Of a DNA stretch of 64,000 nt, positions 10,901-18,183 are shown in pieces. The stretch is from the NCBI GenBank assembly GCA_964654285.1, contig CAZZJC010000003.1:1-64000 (forward strand), written 5' to 3'. The notes beneath the pieces were generated by a model. It did no database searches. It worked only from the letters and a program-made list of their open reading frames with translations, and was not told where the DNA came from. The DNA comes from BJHQ01 sp964654285 (GTDB lineage: Bacteria; Planctomycetota; UBA11346). The stretch's first letter is position 1. Each line of letters opens with the position of its first letter. A program made the position numbers and the translations under genes.

Positions 10901-13213
10901 CCTGGCCAGGCGGGGGAACTCGCGACCGACCAGCGTCTGGTACGACACGGCGGTGGAACCGATGATCTGGTCGAGGGCGAAGTCGGCGCCCTTGAGCAGA
11001 TCCTTGCTGATGATCTCGCTCATCAGGGCGTCGCTGGCGTCGTCGTTCCATCCCCGGCCCATGCGGGTCTGGCGCCACCAGGTGAACAGATCGGCATCGA
11101 AGGCGCCGGAGGCCAGCCGGGCCGACAACGCCTGGGCGAAGACCTGGTTGAACGCCAGGGCCGAGGCCTTCTGCGCCTCAGGGATGGAACCGGGCCAGGA
11201 ATTCCGGGTCGAGAAGATGTCGTTCACCGTCCGGCGGGTCACCTCGCTTACGGTCTTGCCATCGGCAGCGAGCAGCTGCTTCACCAGCCGCGCCTGGGCT
11301 GCGGTGGCGTCGATGCCCTCGTGCTTGCCGCTGAGCCAGGCCAGCGCAGCGCGGCTGAATGGCGCCTTGGCGGCCGGGCCGGCGACCTGGTCCGCGAGGC
11401 TGCCGGCGGCGGCATCCCAGGCGGCCTGGTCGGCTGCGCTGCGCGCGGCGACGGCCTTCGCCAAGTCGGCGCACAGGCCGGCCGGGGCACGAGACGGATC
11501 TCCGGCCGCCATCAGGCGCGGCAGCGCGGCCTGGGCGGCCTCGGCCTGCTTGAGCAGGTCGGGGCCCTGCTTCGCATGCTTGCGGGTCTGCTCGCACCAG
11601 CGCAGGGCCTCGCCGTTGAAACGGCCGAAACGCGATTGCCGCTCCTGGGCACTCAGCGGAACCCAGGCGAGGGCGTCCGCGATGCGGCTGGCGGCGGTGC
11701 CTTTGTCGGTGCTCGTGTTCCAGACCGCGCGCATCCACGTTTCCATGAGCTGCGGGCTGAGCAGCGCGGCCGGCGTCTGGGCGATCTCGGTGCGGGCGAG
11801 CGCGGTCTCCCACTTCGGATCGGTCTTGGGGTCGACGGCGGTGAAGGCGGGGATGAGGAGCTGCTCGACGATGGCACTGGTTCCATTCGGGTCGAGGTGC
11901 CAGGCCTCCTTGGCGTAGATCCAGGCGATCGCCTCATCCAGGGTGGCGCTGCCGGCGAGGGCGCGGATACCGGCACCGAACGGCGAGGCGACCTCGCCCA
12001 CCAGCTTGACCGCATTGCCGGCGGCGGCGCGCAGATCTTCGCCCTTCTTGGCCAGGGCGGGATCGCGCAAGGCATCCTTGCGGGCATAGAACGCCGGGTC
12101 GGAGGCGCCGGCCCGCAGCCAATCCGCCGGGTCGCCGAGTTCGTCGATGATGAGGTTCTGCGGGTTCCACCCCTTGTGGTAGCGGCGCCAGGAAAGGAAG
12201 AGGACGCGCTCGGGTGCCGACAGCGCCGCCGCCGACTGGGCGACGAAACGGCGCTTCGCCTCGGCTCCGTAGACCCAGCGCCGGGCATCGGTCGCTCCGC
12301 CGAGGAGCGAGACGATGTCGCGCAGCGAGACCGCGTCCGGCGCCGCGGCGAAGTACGCCTTGGCGGCGGTCAGGATGGGAGCGAGCCCGACCGGATCCTT
12401 GTTGGCCTCGGTGGCCGGAGTCGCGCCGGAGGTCTGGTCCCGCCCGGCGAGGGCGGCGAGATAGAAGCGGTAGCGCGCCTGCCGGCCTGGATTGCCGCGC
12501 AGGGCGTCGGCGATCTTCGTGGCCGCCGGCAGGACACGGTCGAGCTCGGGTTTGCCCTCGCGCACCAGATCGAACAGGGCGTCGATCGCGTCCCACTGAT
12601 AGGCGCGTTCCTGGGCGAGAGGCCGCTGCTCGGCGAGCATGGCCGCGAGGGTGCCGGCCAGGGTCTCATAGTCCTTGCGCTTGAAGGCGGATTCGAGGAA
12701 CCATTGGTCGAAGCGGCGCGCGCCGCCGTCCTGGCGCAGACGGGCGAAATGCGTCTGGATGAGCTGATAGGCGTCGTCCTCGGCGCCGAGGAAGTCGATC
12801 AGGCAGGTCAGGGCGCGCTGGCCGGCACGGGTGAGCTGTTCCGGGGTGGCCGAGGGGGCGGCGATCACGCTGCGATAGCGCACGACCGCATCCGCCCAGG
12901 CCCCGGCCAGGTAGTGGACCTCGGCCGCCTTGAGCTGCACGTCCGGGGCGGCCTGGTTGTTGCGGCTGAACCAGCTCTTGATCGCCATGCTGGCGACCAG
13001 CGGCCGGTTGGCGGCCAGCCCCATGTCGAGCAGACGGGTGATCTCGGCCTCGGTGACGGCTGCCGGATCGGACGCGATCTTGCGGGCCAGCGTCTCGATC
13101 TCCGATCCCGCCTGGGTGGCGGGGACCGCCTCGCCGGAGAGCGCCTGGGCCGGGGTGAAGGCCAGGCTGCACAGCGTGGCGGACAGGGCGCAGAGCAGGG
13201 AACGGTTGAGCAT
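4943..13213 (-). CDS. Giant exported TPR and beta-module protein
   Basis: This 2756-residue protein begins with a typical signal peptide (basic start, hydrophobic core, AQA cleavage site near residue 25). Residues of about 30-1210 are Ala-rich helical repeats that look like degenerate TPR or SEL1-type solenoid. Clear TPRs follow at about 1210-1330. Residues of about 1340-2400 are beta-rich and hold repeated modules of the type V-x-V-x-D-x-D ... SGVF-x-G ... GD-x-I/L-x-I/L-x-Y (near 1455-1520, 1935-2025 and 2300-2390), a pattern seen in large bacterial surface proteins. Residues of about 2420-2750 are again TPRs of the YbgF/outer-membrane assembly type. Its stop overlaps the start of the next gene (TGATG). 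It probably acts in the periplasm or at the outer membrane as a scaffold partner of the ExbBD motor (inference). A paralogue lies upstream. Confidence 0.85.
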   Translation of the reverse strand: MLNRSLLCALSATLCSLAFTPAQALSGEAVPATQAGSEIETLARKIASDPAAVTEAEITRLLDMGLAANRPLVASMAIKSWFSRNNQAAPDVQLKAAEVHYLAGAWADAVVRYRSVIAAPSATPEQLTRAGQRALTCLIDFLGAEDDAYQLIQTHFARLRQDGGARRFDQWFLESAFKRKDYETLAGTLAAMLAEQRPLAQERAYQWDAIDALFDLVREGKPELDRVLPAATKIADALRGNPGRQARYRFYLAALAGRDQTSGATPATEANKDPVGLAPILTAAKAYFAAAPDAVSLRDIVSLLGGATDARRWVYGAEAKRRFVAQSAAALSAPERVLFLSWRRYHKGWNPQNLIIDELGDPADWLRAGASDPAFYARKDALRDPALAKKGEDLRAAAGNAVKLVGEVASPFGAGIRALAGSATLDEAIAWIYAKEAWHLDPNGTSAIVEQLLIPAFTAVDPKTDPKWETALARTEIAQTPAALLSPQLMETWMRAVWNTSTDKGTAASRIADALAWVPLSAQERQSRFGRFNGEALRWCEQTRKHAKQGPDLLKQAEAAQAALPRLMAAGDPSRAPAGLCADLAKAVAARSAADQAAWDAAAGSLADQVAGPAAKAPFSRAALAWLSGKHEGIDATAAQARLVKQLLAADGKTVSEVTRRTVNDIFSTRNSWPGSIPEAQKASALAFNQVFAQALSARLASGAFDADLFTWWRQTRMGRGWNDDASDALMSEIISKDLLKGADFALDQIIGSTAVSYQTLVGREFPRLARQMPAESAFDDRFIAEAATRGFLDAAYWQLGRDSQRKVSNQAAKVIAGWSELPLGHDQVRDPSRRDELHWRRGVRPANVALSRNDLARWLKEAQEAEPALRQAMIASAEKAYPGRSDEMALGAASLAAAAPASKAKAEWFARLATWMERAAALPMRAPVPAMAGLKDLDGASLTEAELARLADLVERLAPARWDGSRSPGYLVIPLVNGLIAKGMTNELFRVSAPCWRVAAEAGDSRLAEILTDKAMGFEKAGNIELAAVWAGNGLACVRRLNQDPSQRALTGIINRTAATLVGSTVAVARNDPRYEIFAAQAEFQAGRLEAAWQAYSSKQALISSALAELDPNFTIWLIGKHTAVEEFRAAEKLAIALENWMHNNPGVDVGLRASLAYARASVSFAERNYALSRSLFQAMGESKEFEGTRAKIDAQLAVADIERLTRNFDLAVQLLSRLTRRPDKYTQAEAYYRLSQLRYDQGDYQAAAEALGEAFSREPGHPRGRILQGEIDLKLKNIEAAQDIDMSGNERKIVIDPGQPLRLRLRDRNLSLVGRSQSVEMRVWTDAGDEEIVTLVPFADRKDHFTQRISTVLGAAKPNDKTLQVVGGDRIHIFYSPRFLAANQIKDPGQESIIEVASDAELQVSSGAIRSRDEIEAEARDNKMREKLGIEAEVKETVVETLSTRRAGSEIKPGNPINVRVTDADRSTKASPDTIHVTVRAASGDIIERFPLKEVTPFSGVFEGSIPTAASPPVAVASDSLAGTDPNAAISPLDQPAWQGNPAVGTRVKTLTVDLNDNVNLGKLEIATREPGRRLKDVIVQTSLNGKDFTVAGRWPQQVKPWDGGFEVRVAGAGTSLSGTADVAEIEDWFSFRAQLAGVRTAAIKPKSGTMSLSWAEDLEATVKQVMPAASGNARGAGAIVHVRGNFVLAERTTRSLRLLPRQALPTGVSLTLFIDGVAVKPLPPTDVSAVAGTSESTQRLGKGVHRVDIVAKLPVDAQGGLFPLAFDLETDIAEAPYRAVAPAAMFDLAKNPLIKSAVWREPAAIEEVKGGDGFAISFAGRAARLFRLVMPDYTGEAPAISKLRLADADGKAILPTKEDFQNLRRNAQLEILPGDQIAITYRDEVSLAGKARTLEGRMAATFSNAAISAAFAQYSEDSAAKEASYVSMKRFDVGDTIKVFIHDPDMDVSPAQDKVAFTARLTSGKEVKLEAIESKPHSGVFIGTIFPVTEAPQRADQIQVEKGDDLTLTYRDLDNTDHGIPWDRVATVEQTAFDQPVLRVAPIVLAPSKEDKGGKDAKVAKDKKPAGTEVFKAGEEMSPGPLPLLAKWVKTPDPATPVPVLVGASVQASVVHPYIAKSSQSTIEIYAQTSSGRALAKKPAPAPAAAGDAPAAGAKPPATDFDLSVPGTIRIVAGLGSGGGGALPLGFGPLTAEPVPLALSPIEDGRFAASIPMVLADTPTQSFATAEAVQGQVAAKTVREEERTLAVNPSDTIYIGVRYTDVRLPGKDNRDRWLVQPVKLTGEGFFDVTDRRYQKPIETVYVGETVYLRVVDWMRDLSGEKDQISVDVKTPSGPGKVILTETGLHTGVFKGLAHVVYQGEQSPGTGDIQVRYGETVELGYTTSAGTRITRPIEVNKGSDGSVLPFTKRFNDPEIAVKAQFSVAEAYFEMAKKHREAATAAASAAKPDPEQAKRLSNLVQKEIAQGKKLLDEVVRDFPDNDIRAQADYLRGNLEMEYAEGVGGIDSKPPAEGEAMDPLRKQHLEAAFKLFSGIVSNYPTGEFAPKALFKKAMVYEKLGDMDQACEEYVKLSYRYPDNELVAETIARLGRHFLTKGKILEKQAEKIEDRLKAEKVLIEARGSYAVSGEVYGRLADKFPNHELADKTTVLSGIGYLRAQKYEESTTALRKVIDKKDIVDKSMVPEAMYWAADAYTKWAAALAESKNAAVDPNFSPAKSAYQIFKRLTWEFPESEWARSARGRLASDVTLRGMDREK

Positions 13214-13297
13214 TGCGTATTCCAGGCGGAGGTTCGTTGAATGGGTGCTGCTATGGCTGGGTCTTGATGCGGATCCCGGGCCGGGATCCCGCCTCGG

Positions 13298-15787
13298 TCA
13301 TGACTTCTTCTTGGATTTTTCCGGGCTTGCGTCCGTCTTGTCGTCGGCCTTGCCCGCTGCCGGCTCCGTCGCCGTGCCGCCGGCCGCAGCCTTGATCTTG
13401 GCATCGATGCGGGGCAGGTTCTCGCGCGCCCATTTGGCGGTCGGCCGCGACGGATACTCCTCGATGAGCTGCTGCGACTTGGCGAGGGCGGTCTGGTAGT
13501 CGCCCATCGCCCAGGCGACCAGCACCCAGTCCTTCAGGCGCGCGTCCAGCCAGGGTTTGTCGCGGTGGTCCTCGAAGATCTGCTTGAGCAGTTCGAGCGC
13601 CTGGGGGTAGTCCCTGCTCTCGCGGTAGTAGACCACCAGCTTGCCCAGGGCCTCGCCGGCGAACTCGCTGTCGGGATACCGTTCGGCGGTCAGGCGGTAG
13701 AGCGGGATGGCCTTGTCCATCGCCTGCTTGCGCGTCTGGTCGGTGGTGCCCTGCTCCTCGGCCAGGAGGGCGAGGAGGTACTGCGCCTCCGCCTTCGAGA
13801 AGCCGCGCGGCAGGGCCAGGATCTGGTTCAGCACCTCGGTCGCCTGGACGTAGTCGCGCTTGGCCTTGAGGGCCTTGGCGATGCCGAGCAGGGCCTGGTC
13901 GGCGAAGCCGGAATTGGGGAAGGCGAGGCTGTAGTCGCGGCAGGCGGCGATCGCCTTGCCGAGTTCGCCCTGGGCCAGGTAGAGATCCCAGGTGACCCGG
14001 TACGCGAGTTCGAGCGTCGAGTTGGGCAGCTTGCGTTCCTCGCGCAGGACTTCGCGCGTCTTGGCCAGACCCTCGGCCGCCTTTTCGGAGCACTGCCGCG
14101 ACAGGCCCATGTTCTTGAAGATGCGCGCCATCTCGAGGAAGGCCTGGGCCTCGACCAGGTTCTTGTTCGCGGCGAGGGCCGGATCATCCGGACGGGGATT
14201 GGTGAGGTCGGCACCGACCTTCAGCTCTCCTGCCACCTTGACCGAGGCGGTCACCTGGCGCTGGGCCTTGCCGCCGGCGTGCTCCTCGTCGATGTAGGTG
14301 ACCACGATCTCGTCGCCGACGTCGCAGGTCAGCACGTTGTTCTTGCGCTCGACGGTCTCGCCCTTGACCGCCTTGCGCAGGGAGAGCTGGCCGAGGAAGC
14401 GTCCGGAGTGGACCGTCGTCTCGGCCCCAGGCGCCGCACCGGCAGCTGCTGCACCACCAGCCGGATCCCCCGCCTTGGCGGCCGGCGGCAGCGCCGACTC
14501 GGCCAGCTCGATCTGGGTCTCATCGCGCACGCGCCAACGCTTGTCGTCGCCGGATTCGCCCTTCTCGCTCTTGGCAGCGGCGGCGGCGAACGGGTCGATC
14601 GGCGCGACCGGGGTGTCGTCATTGTCATCCTGGTAGCGCGACACGACCTTGATCCGGACCGAATCGGCCTTGGGCGAGGAATCGAGATCGACATCGTTGA
14701 GGACGAGGAACACCGGCTGACCGATGAAGGCGACCTCGGCCCGGCGCTCCCAGTCGCCCAGGGTGATCGCCACCGAACCGGTCGAGACCACCTTGACCGT
14801 GCGCTCGCGCACCACGTCCTTCTGCCCGTCCTTGGTGTTGGAGTCGCTGTAGCGGACGGTGATGCGATCGCCGCCGATGACCTGGAGCACGCTGTCGCCG
14901 CGCTGCGCCGGCGCAGGTTGACGCACCTCGGTCGGGATCGATGCGAGGTACAGGCCCTCCTTCTCGGCGAGCGGCACCAGGGTGAGCTCCTCGCGATCGC
15001 CGGACGCGGTCTCGGCGACCACCTTGGCCTTCCGGCCCAGGCGGCGCTCGATGGGCATGTCGGCGTCCTGCACCTTGATGTAGAAGCGCCGACCCGCTTC
15101 GACGTATTCCGTCAACGGGCTGGCCGGATCGACGAAGGTGCCGACCAGGGAGAGGTGTTCGATCGCCGCCGGCCAGTTGCCCTGCTGGTAGTGCGCCATG
15201 CCGATGAAGTAGTACGACTGGTTCGCCCAGACCGAGTTGGGATACGAGGAGGTGATCTTGCGCAGCGGGGGGAAGCAGGCGGAGAACTGGCGCTGCTCGA
15301 AGTAGACCGACCCGGTCAGGTAGAGCGCCTCGAGATAGGCTTCGCGCAGATCGACGGGCACCGAGCCATCCGGACGTTCGATGTCGAGCAGATGCCGGAA
15401 GGCGTCGATGGCCTTCGCCCCGTCCTTGGCGCCCTCCTTGGGCTTCAGATGCAGCTTGCCGATCTCGAGCCAGGCGAGGAAGCGCACCGGGCTGGTGGGG
15501 AACTCGTCCACCAGCTTGTTCAGCATGGCTGCACCGGCCTGGATCTCGCGATCCGCGATCTTGGCCATGGCGATCGCGAACAGCCGCCGGGCCTGCTGGT
15601 TGGTCTCCTCGGAGGCCTCGGTCGACGTGCCGTTCGCTCCCGCCGCGACCGGCCCTGCCGATTTCGGCGGGGCGGTCTTCGCCGGCTTGTCCGGCTTGGC
15701 CTCGCCCGCGGCCAGCGGTCCGGAACACGCCAGGAGGAGGAACGCAGCACCGTGCAGGAGCGGCCGGGTCGGGATGGGTTGGTTCAT
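13298..15787 (-). CDS. Exported TPR protein with beta modules
   Basis: I chose ATG at 15787 because it gives a clean signal peptide ending in GPLAAGEA; an ATG 27 bases upstream would add nine residues and neither has a strong ribosome site. The 829-residue protein has N-terminal TPRs (about 55-245), a beta-rich middle (about 250-540) and C-terminal TPRs (about 555-790), then a Lys-rich tail. The middle shares motifs with the giant downstream: LTLVPLAEK against TLVPFADRK, LQVIGGDRI against LQVVGGDRI, and a D-x-D-x-DSSPKAD module. The two are therefore paralogues, one a short version of the other. It lies 84 bases upstream of the giant on the same strand and probably works in the same periplasmic assembly (inference). 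Confidence 0.82.
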   Translation of the reverse strand: MNQPIPTRPLLHGAAFLLLACSGPLAAGEAKPDKPAKTAPPKSAGPVAAGANGTSTEASEETNQQARRLFAIAMAKIADREIQAGAAMLNKLVDEFPTSPVRFLAWLEIGKLHLKPKEGAKDGAKAIDAFRHLLDIERPDGSVPVDLREAYLEALYLTGSVYFEQRQFSACFPPLRKITSSYPNSVWANQSYYFIGMAHYQQGNWPAAIEHLSLVGTFVDPASPLTEYVEAGRRFYIKVQDADMPIERRLGRKAKVVAETASGDREELTLVPLAEKEGLYLASIPTEVRQPAPAQRGDSVLQVIGGDRITVRYSDSNTKDGQKDVVRERTVKVVSTGSVAITLGDWERRAEVAFIGQPVFLVLNDVDLDSSPKADSVRIKVVSRYQDDNDDTPVAPIDPFAAAAAKSEKGESGDDKRWRVRDETQIELAESALPPAAKAGDPAGGAAAAGAAPGAETTVHSGRFLGQLSLRKAVKGETVERKNNVLTCDVGDEIVVTYIDEEHAGGKAQRQVTASVKVAGELKVGADLTNPRPDDPALAANKNLVEAQAFLEMARIFKNMGLSRQCSEKAAEGLAKTREVLREERKLPNSTLELAYRVTWDLYLAQGELGKAIAACRDYSLAFPNSGFADQALLGIAKALKAKRDYVQATEVLNQILALPRGFSKAEAQYLLALLAEEQGTTDQTRKQAMDKAIPLYRLTAERYPDSEFAGEALGKLVVYYRESRDYPQALELLKQIFEDHRDKPWLDARLKDWVLVAWAMGDYQTALAKSQQLIEEYPSRPTAKWARENLPRIDAKIKAAAGGTATEPAAGKADDKTDASPEKSKKKS

Positions 15788-15860
15788 GTGGGCATGCCGG
15801 GGGGGTGGAGTCATGCGTGGAGGTCAGTCGTGGCCAGGACGAGGGCTGATCAGCGTGGAT

Positions 15861-17708
15861 TCATTCGGCCTCGTTCCCGCCTTTGACCTTGAGTTTGTAT
15901 TCCTCAAGCCGCAGGTGGGCCCAGCTCGCTTCCGGTTCCTTGGGATAGGTGGCGATGATGCGGCGCAGTTCGGCTATCGCGTTGTCACGCTGCTTGGCCT
16001 TGACGTAGATGCTCGCGGCCCCCTGCGCCGCCTTGGCCTTGCCGGTGGGGAAGAGCGCCTCCAGGTCGTGCAATTCCTGCACCGCCTGGGGGATCTTGCC
16101 ATCGGCGACCAGGCATTCCGAGATCTTCCAGATGTTGGCCGGAGGGTTGTCCGCCTGGCGGAAGGCGACGATGGCCTCAGTGTATTTCTTGCATTTCATC
16201 AGGCTGTTGCCCTTGGTCATGGCCGCCTTCTGGGCATAGGTCGGATTCTTCGCCAGGGCGTCGGCGGCGGCGACCACCAGGGGCAGGTATTTGGCGGGGT
16301 TCTTCGCGACGAGGGTGGAGAAGTATTCGAGCCGCTGGAAGGTCGCCTTGTCGACATCGCTGATCATGGCATTGATGCGCAGGCCGCCGGCCTCCTCTTC
16401 GACCTTCCAGAGGAACGCCGCGAGGTTCTCCTTCTGGTCGTCGTTGATGGACGCGGGATCGATCCGCTCGACGACGGTGCGGCCGATCTCCGGCTCTTTG
16501 ACCTGGCGGTAGAGGATCTCGATCAGGCGGCGCACCTGGGCATACCCCATCTTGCCCTGGTCGAGCTTGCCGTAGTAGAACCGGGCCGCCTCGCGATCGG
16601 CCGCGACCAGTTGCATCCAGTTCAGGGTCCGGTCGTGGTCGCCCGGCTTCTGCCCGCGCTGGTACTGGTCGGCAAGCCGGGCCAGCCACTTCTTGCGGTC
16701 GCCGTCCGCCCACAGGCGGAACTCCGCGAGCGCAAGCTGGTAGTCATCCCAGTCGGCGAAGCGGTTGTCCAAACCGTCGGCCCAGGTGGCGAAATAGCGC
16801 TTGCGCAGTTCGGCCTGCTCGGCCGGGAAGTTGCCCTGGGCGCGGACCGATCCGACCACCGCCCACCAGTAGGTGCGGTCGAGCTTGGAATCCGGTTCGA
16901 CTGCCACCGGACGTTCGCCCCAGCCCTTGGTGGCGAGCCAGAACTCGCGCAGCTTCGCCTCGGAAGGATCGGTGCGGGTGTAATGGACGACCACCTTCTG
17001 GATCGCGCTCAGGGAGGCGCGTGGATTCGTGCCGCGGAAATCGGTGGCGATCTGCCAGAGGTAGGGCACCGCCTGGGGCGCCTTGCCCTGGCCGATGAGG
17101 TATTCCGCCAGACGGACGAGGGCGAAGGCGGCGATCGGCTGGGTACGATAGCCCTCATCGCGGGCGAGGGTCGACCAGACCTTCACCGCCTCGCCATCGT
17201 CGCCATTGAGGAAATGCGCCTGCCCCTGGAAATAGACGGCGAAGGCCGCCATCTCGACCTGGTTCGGGAAGTAGTCGAGGAGTTCCTGGAAGACCGCGAC
17301 CGACTCCTTGCGATGCAGGGTCAGCATCAGCGCCCGGCCCTTCTTCAGGACGGCATACGGGACCGCAGCGCCTTTGGGAAAGGAGGCCAGGTAGACATCG
17401 TAGAGGGGAACCGCTTCTTTGAACTCCTTCGCCGCGTACTTCTTGTCGGCCTTCGCCAATTCGTTCCGCTCGGCTTCATCCATCTTCTGCTGCATGGCGG
17501 CGGGCAGGTTCGGCTCCTCCTCGGGCATGACCTGGCGCACCTCCTGCCACGATCCCTTGCCCGGATCCCCGCCCTTGTCCTTGGCGGCAAGATCCACCCA
17601 GGCGGATCCCAGGATCACGACCATGCTCAGGAGGACGGAGCGGAGACGACGCCAGGCGATCGGGGTGGTGACCGGATCTGCTCGATCGACGGATCTCGGC
17701 AATGCCAT
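15861..17708 (-). CDS. TPR protein with N-terminal signal or anchor segment
   Basis: The frame is open from 17819, but ATG at 17708 is preferred because a basic N-terminus and a hydrophobic segment (about residues 20-38, LLSMVVILGSAW) follow at the right distance; the ribosome site is weak at either. The 615-residue product is helical throughout, with TPR-like units such as YDVYLASFPKGAAVPYAVLKKG (about 85-115) and a C-terminal pair (about 500-600) of the outer-membrane assembly type. It is the first gene of the minus-strand block and lies 73 bases before the next TPR gene. The role is unknown; export or membrane attachment and protein-protein binding are inferred from the architecture. Confidence 0.78.
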   Translation of the reverse strand: MALPRSVDRADPVTTPIAWRRLRSVLLSMVVILGSAWVDLAAKDKGGDPGKGSWQEVRQVMPEEEPNLPAAMQQKMDEAERNELAKADKKYAAKEFKEAVPLYDVYLASFPKGAAVPYAVLKKGRALMLTLHRKESVAVFQELLDYFPNQVEMAAFAVYFQGQAHFLNGDDGEAVKVWSTLARDEGYRTQPIAAFALVRLAEYLIGQGKAPQAVPYLWQIATDFRGTNPRASLSAIQKVVVHYTRTDPSEAKLREFWLATKGWGERPVAVEPDSKLDRTYWWAVVGSVRAQGNFPAEQAELRKRYFATWADGLDNRFADWDDYQLALAEFRLWADGDRKKWLARLADQYQRGQKPGDHDRTLNWMQLVAADREAARFYYGKLDQGKMGYAQVRRLIEILYRQVKEPEIGRTVVERIDPASINDDQKENLAAFLWKVEEEAGGLRINAMISDVDKATFQRLEYFSTLVAKNPAKYLPLVVAAADALAKNPTYAQKAAMTKGNSLMKCKKYTEAIVAFRQADNPPANIWKISECLVADGKIPQAVQELHDLEALFPTGKAKAAQGAASIYVKAKQRDNAIAELRRIIATYPKEPEASWAHLRLEEYKLKVKGGNEAE

Positions 17709-18183
17709 GGAGATCTGATACGCCTTCCCTGCGGTGGCGTTGATCACGACCTTGCATGCCTTCTGGTTCCGCGCGGAATCACGGTCCAGCCCGCAGGAAG
17801 CGCTGGATTCCCTACGCATACGGTTCCCTCCTCGATTCCAGGACCATCAGGCGGGACGAAGGGTACCCGACCGAGTCGGATTCGGCAAGTCTGCCACAAG
17901 GCGCCAGCATCGATCGCAGGTGATCCGGGCGGCACGCGTCGCCCTCACCCGGACTGGGACTGCCGGCCCAGACTGGATTCGCATGGAGTCGGCTCTAACC
18001 TTGTGCCACCACCGTTTCCTGAGGGGCGGAAATGCCCGTCGTCTTTCCATCCGCGCCGATGCCAGATCAGCCCGCCCATCCTCGCTGGATGGCCGGGGAT
18101 CTCGCTGCATCCGACCGCAGATCTGCCATCCTGGCAGGTCCAGGCGGAAGCCTGCCGTTCCCTGCTTGGAAATGGTGAGCCCG
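17709..18183 (+). other. Divergent intergenic region
   Basis: This 475-base stretch separates the first gene of the minus-strand TPR/Exb block from the plus-strand kinase gene. Both frames run open into it, but neither extension resembles the proteins they would extend. It should hold promoters for both directions; I could not pick out a convincing -35/-10 pair, a repeat or an RNA structure. Confidence 0.5.

Noticed and set aside
6845..13240. A 2131-codon open frame antisense to the giant TPR gene
   Set aside because: It is a high-GC shadow frame: the translation is Gly/Arg/Asp/Leu-rich without domains, while the minus-strand frame has a signal peptide, TPRs and coupled neighbours.
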